Shown here one piece after another: positions 33,571 through 41,165 of a stretch of 64,000 bases of DNA. Every line of letters starts with the position of its first letter. Position 1 is the stretch's first letter. The stretch is from Pilimelia columellifera (lineage in GTDB: Bacteria; Actinomycetota; Actinomycetes; Mycobacteriales; Micromonosporaceae). The position numbers were made by a program, and so were the translations under genes. Location of the stretch: assembly GCF_039532605.1 (NCBI RefSeq), contig NZ_BAAARY010000002.1, forward strand, positions 124,001-188,000. Direction: 5' to 3'. Under the pieces are notes generated by a model. The model was not told where the DNA came from. It did no database searches and saw only the letters and a program-made list of their open reading frames with translations.

Positions 33571-34386
33571 ATGGGTAACCGAAAAAGCGTAGCCGCCCTC
33601 ACGACTACGGAAAAAGCTAACTTCGTCGCCGCCGTAAAGGCGCTCAAGGCGCAGACGACCGGACGTAACTACGACTGGTTCGTCCGCACCCACATGACGT
33701 ACTTCTCAACAGTCAGCGGAATCCGCTACGCCCACCAGTCGCCGTCATTTCTGCCGTGGCACCGGCAGTACCTCACCGAGTTCGAGAACGCGCTCAAGGC
33801 ACACAACCCGGCCGTCGACCTGCCCTACTGGGACTGGACGGTGAGCCGGACCACCACCGGCGCGCCGTTTACCTCGGACTTCATGGGCGGCAACGGCCAG
33901 AACGGCAACGGCCCGGTCACCACCGGCCCGTTCGCCGGCGCCACCAACTGGCGGATCAACGTCAGCAGCACCACCTCGACCTCGCTGCGGCGGGCGATGG
34001 GCGGCACGCTGCCGACCTCCACCCAGGTCAACCAGGTCCTGGGTTACTCGACCTACGACGCCTCGCCGTGGAGCTCCAGCACCAGCAGCGGCATGCGTAA
34101 CCGGATGGAAGGTTTCCTCGCCCCCAACATCCACAACTCGGTGCATGTCTGGATCGGCGGGCACATGGCCCAGCAGGACTCCCCCAACGACCCGGTGTTC
34201 TTCCTGCACCACGCCAACATCGACCGCCTCTGGTCGCGTTGGCAGACCACCTGGGGCTTCGGGACCAACCGCTACCTTCCGGGCGGCAACACCACCGGTG
34301 TGCTGGATGTCAACGAGGTCATGCAGCCGTTCGGCAATACAGTCACCTCGGTGCTCGACCACCGCGCCAGTTTCACCTACGTCTGA
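33571..34386 (+). CDS. melC2: Tyrosinase MelC2
   Basis: A 271-residue type-3 copper enzyme that hydroxylates monophenols and oxidises diphenols to quinones, giving melanin. The six copper ligands are in place: H41 (RTHMTYF), H55 and H64 (FLPWHRQYL) for CuA; H188, H192 (NIHNSVHVW) and H214 (FFLHHANIDRLW) for CuB. Spacing agrees with Streptomyces tyrosinases. There is no signal peptide, consistent with export bound to MelC1. The ATG at 33571 has GAAAGG upstream. Two hairpin terminators follow. Confidence 0.96.
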   Translation: MGNRKSVAALTTTEKANFVAAVKALKAQTTGRNYDWFVRTHMTYFSTVSGIRYAHQSPSFLPWHRQYLTEFENALKAHNPAVDLPYWDWTVSRTTTGAPFTSDFMGGNGQNGNGPVTTGPFAGATNWRINVSSTTSTSLRRAMGGTLPTSTQVNQVLGYSTYDASPWSSSTSSGMRNRMEGFLAPNIHNSVHVWIGGHMAQQDSPNDPVFFLHHANIDRLWSRWQTTWGFGTNRYLPGGNTTGVLDVNEVMQPFGNTVTSVLDHRASFTYV

Positions 34387-34393
34387 TCGAACA

Positions 34394-34421
34394 GTCAGCC
34401 GGAGCCTCCGGCCCGGCTGAC
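34394..34421. terminator. First terminator after the tyrosinase gene
   Basis: GTCAGCCGG at 34394-34402 pairs with CCGGCTGAC at 34413-34421: a 9-bp perfect stem with a 10-base loop, starting 7 bp after the melC2 stop. No U-tract. Confidence 0.65.
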
Positions 34422-34436
34422 GTCGGCTACGACAGG

Positions 34437-34467
34437 CGTAGAGCCAACCCGACCGGTTGGCCCTACG
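34437..34467. terminator. Second hairpin in the convergent gap
   Basis: A 13-bp arm at 34437-34449 (CGTAGAGCCAACC) pairs with 34455-34467 with one mismatch and a 5-base loop. It can act for melC2 (plus) and for the convergent propeller-like gene (minus), whose stop is 30 bp further on. Confidence 0.65.
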
Positions 34468-34496
34468 TCTGTCTGATGTGGATCACCTCAGGCGGG

Positions 34497-35933
34497 TCAA
34501 CGGGCGGCCGCTACCCGGACCAGGCCCGTCAGCGTGCCCTGGTAGAACACCCCGCCGGCGGTGACGGTGCCGGTCATCTGCAACGGATTCACCAGCCCGA
34601 AGCCCAGCCCCGTGGACGAGGTCACCGAACCCGAGTCCGCATCCACCGTCGCGTAGTGGAACGGGTCCGCGTCGGTGTTGAGCAGCCCGGCCTGAACCAC
34701 CGTGTAGATGGTGCGGTCAGCCATTGACAGCCGCGGCAACGCCGCCGACCGGGTCCGGGTGCTCCAGCGCGGCTCGCAGCCGCCGCCGTCGGCAGCGACA
34801 TCGATCCGGGCCACCCCGCCGGAGAACGGCGCATCCGCGGGGACGCTGGGGCCGGCGTCGGCCGGCAGCGCCGGATAGTCGTAGCCGTAGGTGTTCACCA
34901 CGAACACACTGCGACCGGAGGCGACCACCGCGTTCTCGCTGCCGCTGCCGGTCCGGTCGGTGAACAGGGAGGTCGAGCAGACCGGGTCGCCGTTCGCGGC
35001 GGCGAGCACCCGCAGCCGCATGTGCGGGTCGGCGTTGTCGGTGATGGCCACGTACTCCGTCCCGGTCGCCGGGCCGAAGAACACCGGCGTGGCGCCGCTG
35101 CCCCAGCTCAACTGACCGGGCTTGCGGGCCACGCCCCGGTCGTAACCGGCACGCCACAGCACCCGCGGGGCGCCGGCCGCGTCGCTGTCGAACACGTACA
35201 GGGCGTGGGTGCTCACCACCGCGGTCCGACCGCCCGGGGCGGTGGAGATGCTGTTGGCGACCCGCTCGCCGGCCGGCAGCTGGTGGGTGCGCGCGGTCCC
35301 GTCAGCGGCGACGACGCCCACGACGCCGGCGGCGGTGGCGAACCAGACCCGGCCGTCGTAGCCGGGCATCAGCGCGGTGACCGCGTCGTCGGCGGGCACC
35401 ACCGCGACAAGCGACGTCCGCTCGGTCACCGTGAGCCGCCACCGGCCCAGGTAGCCCCGGCCGTGGCCGATCCGCAGCAGGTTCCGCTCGCCGTCGACCA
35501 GGACGAGCTGGTCGCGATCGTCCAGGTAGGCGTAAACCCCACCCAGCAGACTTCCCGGGGCGACGGGGAGGCTGGCCAACGATCCGCCGGTGGCCGGATC
35601 GAGCAGGTGGACCACGGGCCTGCGGGTCATGGCGTCGGTGCACAGGGCCACCGGGTAACCGTCGCTGCCGTGGACGATCGCCGCGCAGGCCGCCGCGAGG
35701 ACGGTCCGCGTCGTCGTCACCGAGCGGCCCGGCCCGGCCATCGGGAAGGCCTTCGCGGAGGCGCTGTCGCCATGCATCGTCGCGCCGGTGGTCGCCGCCA
35801 GGGCGGGGTTCGCCGGCGCGGACGGGCCGAACGGCTCCCCGGCGGACGCTGCGGCGGCCGGGACCGGGACGACCAGCGCCAACGCCATCACCGCGCCGAT
35901 GATCGCTGGACGGGTGTGCGAAAGCCTGATCAC
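34497..35933 (-). CDS. Secreted beta-propeller-like protein, unknown function
   Basis: A 478-residue exported protein. A signal peptide covers residues 1-29 (basic IRLSHTR, hydrophobic core, AAA before SAGEP). The rest has repeated short strands with WFATA, VVSTHALYVFDSD and FVVNTYGYDY-like segments, consistent with a WD40/PQQ-like propeller, but I do not recognise a named family. The GTG at 35933 has GAAGGAGA 8 bases upstream. It is convergent with melC2 and 44 bp downstream of ftsY on the same strand. Confidence 0.75.
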   Translation of the reverse strand: MIRLSHTRPAIIGAVMALALVVPVPAAAASAGEPFGPSAPANPALAATTGATMHGDSASAKAFPMAGPGRSVTTTRTVLAAACAAIVHGSDGYPVALCTDAMTRRPVVHLLDPATGGSLASLPVAPGSLLGGVYAYLDDRDQLVLVDGERNLLRIGHGRGYLGRWRLTVTERTSLVAVVPADDAVTALMPGYDGRVWFATAAGVVGVVAADGTARTHQLPAGERVANSISTAPGGRTAVVSTHALYVFDSDAAGAPRVLWRAGYDRGVARKPGQLSWGSGATPVFFGPATGTEYVAITDNADPHMRLRVLAAANGDPVCSTSLFTDRTGSGSENAVVASGRSVFVVNTYGYDYPALPADAGPSVPADAPFSGGVARIDVAADGGGCEPRWSTRTRSAALPRLSMADRTIYTVVQAGLLNTDADPFHYATVDADSGSVTSSTGLGFGLVNPLQMTGTVTAGGVFYQGTLTGLVRVAAAR

Positions 35934-35977
35934 GAGAGGTGTCTCCTTCGGGGGCGGTGTCGAGGTGGCGGGCGGGT

Positions 35978-37186
35978 TCAGCCCGCGTCGGACAGCAGGG
36001 CGTCGACGAACTGCGTCGGGTCGAACGGCGCCAGGTCGTCGGCGCCCTCACCGAGGCCGACCAGCTTGACCGGAATGCCGAGCTTGCGCTGCACAGCGAT
36101 GACGATGCCGCCCTTGGCGGTGCCGTCCAGTTTGGTGAGCACCACCCCGGTGACCTCGACTGCCTCGGTGAACACCCGCGCCTGCTCCAGCCCGTTCTGG
36201 CCGGTGGTGGCGTCGAGCACCAGCAGCGTCTCGCTCACCGGACCGTGCTTCTCCACCACCCGCTTGACCTTGCCCAGCTCGTCCATGAGACCGACCTTGT
36301 TCTGGAGCCGACCGGCGGTGTCGATGAGCACCGTGTCCGCGCCGACGTCGATGCCCCGCTTGACGGCGTCGAAGGCGACGCTGGCCGGGTCGCTGCCCTC
36401 CGGGCCCCGCACGACCTCGGCGCCGACCCGGCTGGCCCAGGTGGTGAGCTGGTCGGCGGCGGCGGCCCGGAAGGTGTCGGCGGCCCCGAGGACGACGCTG
36501 TGACCGTCCGCGATGAGCACCCGGGCGATCTTGCCGCAGGTGGTCGTCTTACCCGCGCCGTTTACGCCCACGACCAGCAGGGTGGCCGGTCTTCCGTCAA
36601 CCGGGCTCGCGGCCAGGGAGCGGTCGAGCTGCGGGTCGAGCGCGGCGACCAGCTCCTCGGCCAGCAGGGCGCGGACGTCGTCGGGGGTCCGCGCGCCGAG
36701 CACCTTCACCTTCTCCCGCAGCCGGCTGACGATGACCGTGGTGGCCTCCATCCCGACGTCGGCGGTGATGAGACTCTCCTCGATCTCCTCCCAGGCGTCC
36801 TCGTCGAGGTGATCGCGCGACAGCAGGGTCAGCAGGCCCTGCCCGAGCAGGCCCTGCGAGCGGGAGAGCCGGGCCCGCAGACGGACCAGCCGGCCCGCGG
36901 TCGGCGCGGGCGTCTCGACGGCCGGAGCTTCGACCGACGTGGCCGGCTCCGCCACCGGCGCTTCAACGGCCGGCGCTTCGGCCTCCGGGGCCGGCTCCGC
37001 CACCGGCGAAGGGGCCGGGCGGACCGGAGCCGGCGCCTCTACGCTGGCCCGTGCCGCCGGAGACGGCGGCGCCTCGGGTCCGGGAGAAGGCGGGCCGGGA
37101 CGGCGGCGCAGCCGGGGCACGAGGAACGCGATGCCGGCTACCAGCACGACACCGAGCAGAATCAGGATGTAGACGACGTACTCCAT
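35978..37186 (-). CDS. ftsY: Signal recognition particle receptor FtsY
   Basis: The membrane-associated SRP receptor GTPase. The 402-residue product starts with a TM (MEYVVYILILLGVVLVAG), then an acidic Ala/Pro-rich A region to about residue 95, then the NG domain with GVNGAGKTTTCGKIA (G1), DTAGRLQNKVGLMDEL (G3) and TKLDGTAKGG. An N-terminal TM is common in actinobacterial FtsY. It is divergent from the PhoD-like gene. Confidence 0.96.
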   Translation of the reverse strand: MEYVVYILILLGVVLVAGIAFLVPRLRRRPGPPSPGPEAPPSPAARASVEAPAPVRPAPSPVAEPAPEAEAPAVEAPVAEPATSVEAPAVETPAPTAGRLVRLRARLSRSQGLLGQGLLTLLSRDHLDEDAWEEIEESLITADVGMEATTVIVSRLREKVKVLGARTPDDVRALLAEELVAALDPQLDRSLAASPVDGRPATLLVVGVNGAGKTTTCGKIARVLIADGHSVVLGAADTFRAAAADQLTTWASRVGAEVVRGPEGSDPASVAFDAVKRGIDVGADTVLIDTAGRLQNKVGLMDELGKVKRVVEKHGPVSETLLVLDATTGQNGLEQARVFTEAVEVTGVVLTKLDGTAKGGIVIAVQRKLGIPVKLVGLGEGADDLAPFDPTQFVDALLSDAG

Positions 37187-37242
37187 ACCGAAATCCTGGC
37201 AGACGCCCGGGACGACGGCGTCGGCGAGCCCCGGAGGACCCT

Positions 37243-38865
37243 GTGCCAGAAGCCCATCTCATTCTCGGTCCGCTGTTGCGGCGGGTCGTGGGCGCGCAGG
37301 CCACCGTCTGGGTGGAGGTCAGCCAGCCCGTCATCGTGCGGGTGCGCGCGGGGGCGGCGTACGGCGAGGCCAGCAGCTTCAGCGCCTTCGGCCGCCACTA
37401 CGCGCTGGTTGTCGTCGACGGGCTGACGCCCGGCGCCACGACCCCGTACCAGGTGTGGCTCGGCGACCGGCAGGTCTGGCCGCAACCGGACACGTCCGGC
37501 CCGCCGAGCGTCATCCGCACCCGCGGCGGAACGGACGAGCCGGTACGGCTGGTGTTCGGCTCCTGCCGGGAGGCCACCCAGCGCACCACCGGCAGGGGCC
37601 TGGGCCCGGACGCCCTGGACTCGTACGCGCGCCGGCTTTCGAACTCGCCGGAGGACTGGCCGGACCTGCTGGTGCTGCTGGGCGACCAGGTCTATGCCGA
37701 CGAGACGTCCCCGAAGGTGCGCGGCTGGCTACGGGAGCGCCGCCGCAAGGGCTACGCGCCCGACGACCAGGTGATGACCTACGAGGAGTACACCGCCCTG
37801 TACCTGGAGTCCTGGCGTGACCCGGATATCAGGTGGCTGCTGTCGACCGTGCCAAGCGTGATGATCTTCGACGATCACGAGATCATCGACGACTGGAACT
37901 CGTCGGCGTCCTGGCGGGCCGACATAGAGCAACAGCAGTGGTGGGCGGAGCGGATCACCAATGGCATCGCCTCGTACTGGGTCTACCAGCACCTGGGCAA
38001 CCTGACGCCGGACGAGATCGCCGCCGACCCGGTCTGGTCGGCGGTCCGCGCCGCCGACGACGCCACCGCGATCCTGTCCGAGTTCGCCGCCCGCGCCGAT
38101 CGTGACACCGGGTCCTACCGGTTCAGCTACTACGTCGACCTGGCCGGCACCCGGCTGGTGATGCTCGACAACCGGGCCGGCCGGGTGGTCGAGCCGGGAC
38201 GGCGCTCGATGCTGCCGGACCAGGACTGGCAGTGGTTCGCCGAGCTGGCCGCCGGCACGCCCGAGCACCTGGTGGTCGGGGCGTCGCTGCCGTGGCTGCT
38301 GCCGCCGGCGGTGCACCACATGGAGAACTGGAACGAGCGGCTGGCCGAGTCACGGCGTCCGGTCGTCCGTCGGCTATCCGAGCGGCTGCGCCGGGCGTTG
38401 GACCTTGAACACTGGGCCGCGTTCCGCGCCTCGTTCGATCGGCTCGGATCGATCCTTCGGGCGCTGGGCTCCCGACCGGCGCCGCCGGCGTCGATCAGCG
38501 TCCTGTCCGGCGACGTGCACCACTCCTACGTCGCCCGCGCCAACCTCGGCCCGGGGGTGACCGCGCCGGTGCACCAGCTCACCTGCTCGCCGCTGCACAA
38601 CGAGGCGCCACGTTTCCTGCACCCGATGCTGTCGATCGGCTGGCGCCGTCCGCTGGGGACGGCGGCGCGGGCCGTCGCCCGCACCGCCGGAATCCCCCGG
38701 CCCAGCGTGCGGTGGCGACGGCTCGCCGGACCGTACTTCGGCAACTCCATCGCCACCCTCACCCACCACGGGCGGCAGGCGGACGTGCTCATCGAGGGCA
38801 CCACCCCCGACGGCGCGTTGATCGCCGTCGCCGAGACGCCGCTGACCGCCCCGCCCACCGGCTGA
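37243..38865 (+). CDS. PhoD-like alkaline phosphatase/phosphodiesterase
   Basis: A 540-residue metallophosphoesterase of the PhoD family. An N-terminal fibronectin-like part (LILGPLLRRVVGAQATVWVEV) precedes the catalytic domain with FGSCREA, LLGDQVYADE, FDDHEIIDDWN and LSGDVHHSY, the expected metal ligands. PhoD enzymes use Ca/Fe and act on phosphomonoesters and teichoic-type diesters. No signal peptide is seen, so it may be cytoplasmic, unlike secreted PhoD. The GTG at 37243 has GGAGGA 4 bases upstream. Confidence 0.88.
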   Translation: MPEAHLILGPLLRRVVGAQATVWVEVSQPVIVRVRAGAAYGEASSFSAFGRHYALVVVDGLTPGATTPYQVWLGDRQVWPQPDTSGPPSVIRTRGGTDEPVRLVFGSCREATQRTTGRGLGPDALDSYARRLSNSPEDWPDLLVLLGDQVYADETSPKVRGWLRERRRKGYAPDDQVMTYEEYTALYLESWRDPDIRWLLSTVPSVMIFDDHEIIDDWNSSASWRADIEQQQWWAERITNGIASYWVYQHLGNLTPDEIAADPVWSAVRAADDATAILSEFAARADRDTGSYRFSYYVDLAGTRLVMLDNRAGRVVEPGRRSMLPDQDWQWFAELAAGTPEHLVVGASLPWLLPPAVHHMENWNERLAESRRPVVRRLSERLRRALDLEHWAAFRASFDRLGSILRALGSRPAPPASISVLSGDVHHSYVARANLGPGVTAPVHQLTCSPLHNEAPRFLHPMLSIGWRRPLGTAARAVARTAGIPRPSVRWRRLAGPYFGNSIATLTHHGRQADVLIEGTTPDGALIAVAETPLTAPPTG

Positions 38866-38895
38866 TCCTCCCGACCGCCGGGTCGGCTGGGGAGC

Positions 38896-39510
38896 TCAGT
38901 GGCCCATCAGGGTCAGGCAGGCCACCCGCGCGCCGGCCTGGCCCGGGGTGCGCGGGTTGGTGCTGGTCCGCTCGGCGTGGACCACCATCGAGCGCGGGAC
39001 CGCCCGCAGCGCCCACGGGTTCCGGGCCAGCGCCATGGCCGTGCCGTGCCGGTCGGTGCGGAAGTCGAGCCACACCTCGTTGAGGCGGTTGGCGTAGCGC
39101 GGGTCGTCCGGCGAGCCGACCCGCTGCTGGTAGTGCGGCCCGGCCGCGGCCGGGTCAGGGCCGCAGGCGTTGACGTGCAGGTGCGCCCCGTAGACCCGGT
39201 ACGGCAGCAGCCCAGCGACCGTGAGCACGGTCTTGGTCACCGGACGGCGGTGCCGCAGCGACGCCGCTGTCAGGTGCGCCATCGCCCCGTCTGGCGCCAG
39301 CGCCGCGTCGTACCGGAACGCGCCACCGGCCCCGTCGGCGGTAAACGCGCCATGGCCGCCGATCATGGCGGGCCCGCCGTGACCGACGGCGAACCGCCCG
39401 CCAGTCGAGTCGGCGCCCGCTGGAACGCCGGCCGCCAGGGCTGGGGCCGATACCGAAGCGGTCGCCACCAGCACCGCGCCGACAGCTGCCGCGATCTGAC
39501 TCCTACGCAT
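38896..39510 (-). CDS. Secreted Cu/Zn superoxide dismutase-like protein
   Basis: A 204-residue exported protein. A signal peptide (MRRSQIAAAVGAVLVATASV, ending APALA) is followed by a SodC-like domain: YGAHLHVNACG with the HxH copper ligands, GPHYQQR, NEVWLDFRTDRHGTA, and MVVHAERTSTN with a further ligand, then ARVACL. Some canonical SodC residues could not be aligned by eye, so activity is not sure. The ATG at 39510 has GGGGGAG upstream. It is convergent with the PhoD-like gene and lies downstream of the HAD gene. Confidence 0.82.
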   Translation of the reverse strand: MRRSQIAAAVGAVLVATASVSAPALAAGVPAGADSTGGRFAVGHGGPAMIGGHGAFTADGAGGAFRYDAALAPDGAMAHLTAASLRHRRPVTKTVLTVAGLLPYRVYGAHLHVNACGPDPAAAGPHYQQRVGSPDDPRYANRLNEVWLDFRTDRHGTAMALARNPWALRAVPRSMVVHAERTSTNPRTPGQAGARVACLTLMGH

Positions 39511-39634
39511 CGCACTCCCCCGATCGCCGTTGTCTCTCCGTCGATCAGGGAACCTGCCACGACGCGCGTTCAGCCGCAGGCGGTCCGCGCAGGTTGGCCT
39601 GTCCGGGCAGTCGAACGGGTCACCGGCGAACGGG

Positions 39635-40255
39635 TCACAGTCCCATGGCGGCGCGCAGGTAGGGCAGGTCAGCGGGGCCGCTCCATCGCAGCGCCGGCAG
39701 GTCCGCCGACCGCGCTCCGCGCACGTTCCTTTCGGCGTCGTCGACGAACAGGCAGTGCTTGGGCAGGGCGCCGACCGCCGCGCACGCCGCCGCGAAGAAC
39801 TCCGGGGCCGGCTTGGGATGCCCCACCTCTGCCGACGAGACGACGGCGTCGAACTCGTCGGCGACCCCGAGCAGCCGCAGGTCGTCGCGCAGGTCGTCGG
39901 TGGCGTTGCTGGTCAGGGCCACCGGGCGGCCAGCCGCGCGGACCTCACGGACGAACGCCAGCGCCTCAGCGACGATCTCGCCCCGGTAGGCGCCCCACTG
40001 GTCGACCATCGCCAGGGCGGCCGCCGGTCCGCCAACCCGTTCGGCGAAGCTGTCGGCTATCGCCGAGCGCCACTGCGCCCGGGTGGCGTGACCGGTGATC
40101 GCCGGCAGAAGTCGGGGCCCGTGCAAACCGGCAGCGAGGATCTCCCCGGGCTCAAGGCCGTGCCGGACCTCGACGGCGGCGGTGTGCGCCGGGTCGTACC
40201 GGCGCAGCACCCCATCGAAGTCGATGAGCAACGCCGTGGCGTTCTCGCGTCGCAC
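39635..40255 (-). CDS. HAD-superfamily hydrolase
   Basis: A 206-residue hydrolase with all four HAD motifs: LIDFDGVL (I), ALTSNAT (II), GHPKPAPEFF with the lysine (III) and LFVDDAERNVRGA (IV). The cap is a small helical one, so it is likely a phosphatase for a small phosphorylated metabolite. The GTG at 40255 is chosen because GAGAGGAG lies 6 bases upstream; the longer frame to 41128 overlaps the divergent gene and looks non-coding. Confidence 0.88.
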   Translation of the reverse strand: MRRENATALLIDFDGVLRRYDPAHTAAVEVRHGLEPGEILAAGLHGPRLLPAITGHATRAQWRSAIADSFAERVGGPAAALAMVDQWGAYRGEIVAEALAFVREVRAAGRPVALTSNATDDLRDDLRLLGVADEFDAVVSSAEVGHPKPAPEFFAAACAAVGALPKHCLFVDDAERNVRGARSADLPALRWSGPADLPYLRAAMGL

Positions 40256-40454
40256 CGTGGACTCCTCTCGCCTGGGCCCAGGCGCCAACAACAGCCGTGA
40301 GCCGGAACTGACCACCCTAAGGCAGCACGACCGCGGCGCCGTAACCCAGGCGCTGGACCACGCGATGCCCAGCCATCGGCGCCCGTGCCAGGCATGTCCG
40401 CGGCTACAGGAATCGCTGAGGCGGACCACAGCTGGCCTCGCTACGGTCCCCGGA

Positions 40455-41162
40455 ATGAAGCGCACGTGCCGCCGGACAGCAGCATCGCTGAGTCTGCTGG
40501 GGATTCTGGCGGCCAGTTCGGCGGCAGGGGCGCTCGCGGAACGGAAACCGAGGACTGCCGGACCGAGCCCGTCCCCGCCGACAGCCAGCAGCCGGGCGAC
40601 GCCGCCGCCCGGCCCGGGGACAACCAGATCGTCGACGCCGGGCCCCGACCCCACCGGCTTCACCGACGACTCCGGCATCGTGTGGGCGCCGGTAGATTCC
40701 GTCGCCGCCGCTTCCCGGGCTGAGGCGATCACGGCCTTCATGACCAGACGGTGTCCGGAAGCCGCCGCTGGCGTCGTCTTCAGCGACCGGACCGGAAAAC
40801 TCACGATCCGGGTACGCGCCGGGATCCCGGGCGCTGAGCAGTGCGCCACGTCGGCCCGGGCGGCGACGGCGCGCTGGGGCGCCGGTGGTCTCGCCGAGGG
40901 CGTCGAGTGGACAACCTTCTCCCTGGCGAGCCTCAACCGGGATTTCCAGACCCTCAAGGCGGTCGGCGGATGGGCCGGACCCCTGACAGACGCGGTGACC
41001 CACGTCTCCAGACACCAGCTGGCGGGGACGATCGAGATCAGCACCAAGAACCCGGCGGCCGTTGACGAGCTGCTGGCGGCCGCCCGCCGCACGGTCGCCT
41101 CCGGGGTCACGGTCCGGTTCAACCCCAACGGAGGCCCGCGGCTGCAGGCCGGAACGGGCTGA
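40455..41162 (+). CDS. Secreted protein of unknown function
   Basis: A 235-residue exported protein. A signal peptide is seen at residues 1-29 (KRTCRRTAA, then a Leu/Ala-rich core ending AGALA), followed by a ~40-residue Pro/Ser/Thr linker and a compact domain from about residue 70. That domain has two Cys (RRCPEAA and EQCATSA) that could form a disulphide. I do not recognise the family. The start is ATG at 40455 with only GGA next to it. It ends 3 bp from the convergent smc stop. Confidence 0.65.
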   Translation: MKRTCRRTAASLSLLGILAASSAAGALAERKPRTAGPSPSPPTASSRATPPPGPGTTRSSTPGPDPTGFTDDSGIVWAPVDSVAAASRAEAITAFMTRRCPEAAAGVVFSDRTGKLTIRVRAGIPGAEQCATSARAATARWGAGGLAEGVEWTTFSLASLNRDFQTLKAVGGWAGPLTDAVTHVSRHQLAGTIEISTKNPAAVDELLAAARRTVASGVTVRFNPNGGPRLQAGTG

Positions 41163-41165
41163 CGG

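Noticed and set aside
32833..33693. A minus-strand open frame across melC1 and the start of melC2
   Set aside because: The plus frames encode a Tat-signal chaperone and tyrosinase with all copper ligands; the minus frame matches nothing and crosses two genes.
35022..37426. Long plus-strand frames opposite the propeller-like gene and ftsY
   Set aside because: FtsY has complete GTPase motifs on the minus strand; the plus frames are GC-skew artefacts.
39635..41128. A 497-residue version of the HAD hydrolase
   Set aside because: The first ~290 residues have no domain and overlap the divergent secreted gene; a good ribosome site marks the GTG at 40255.
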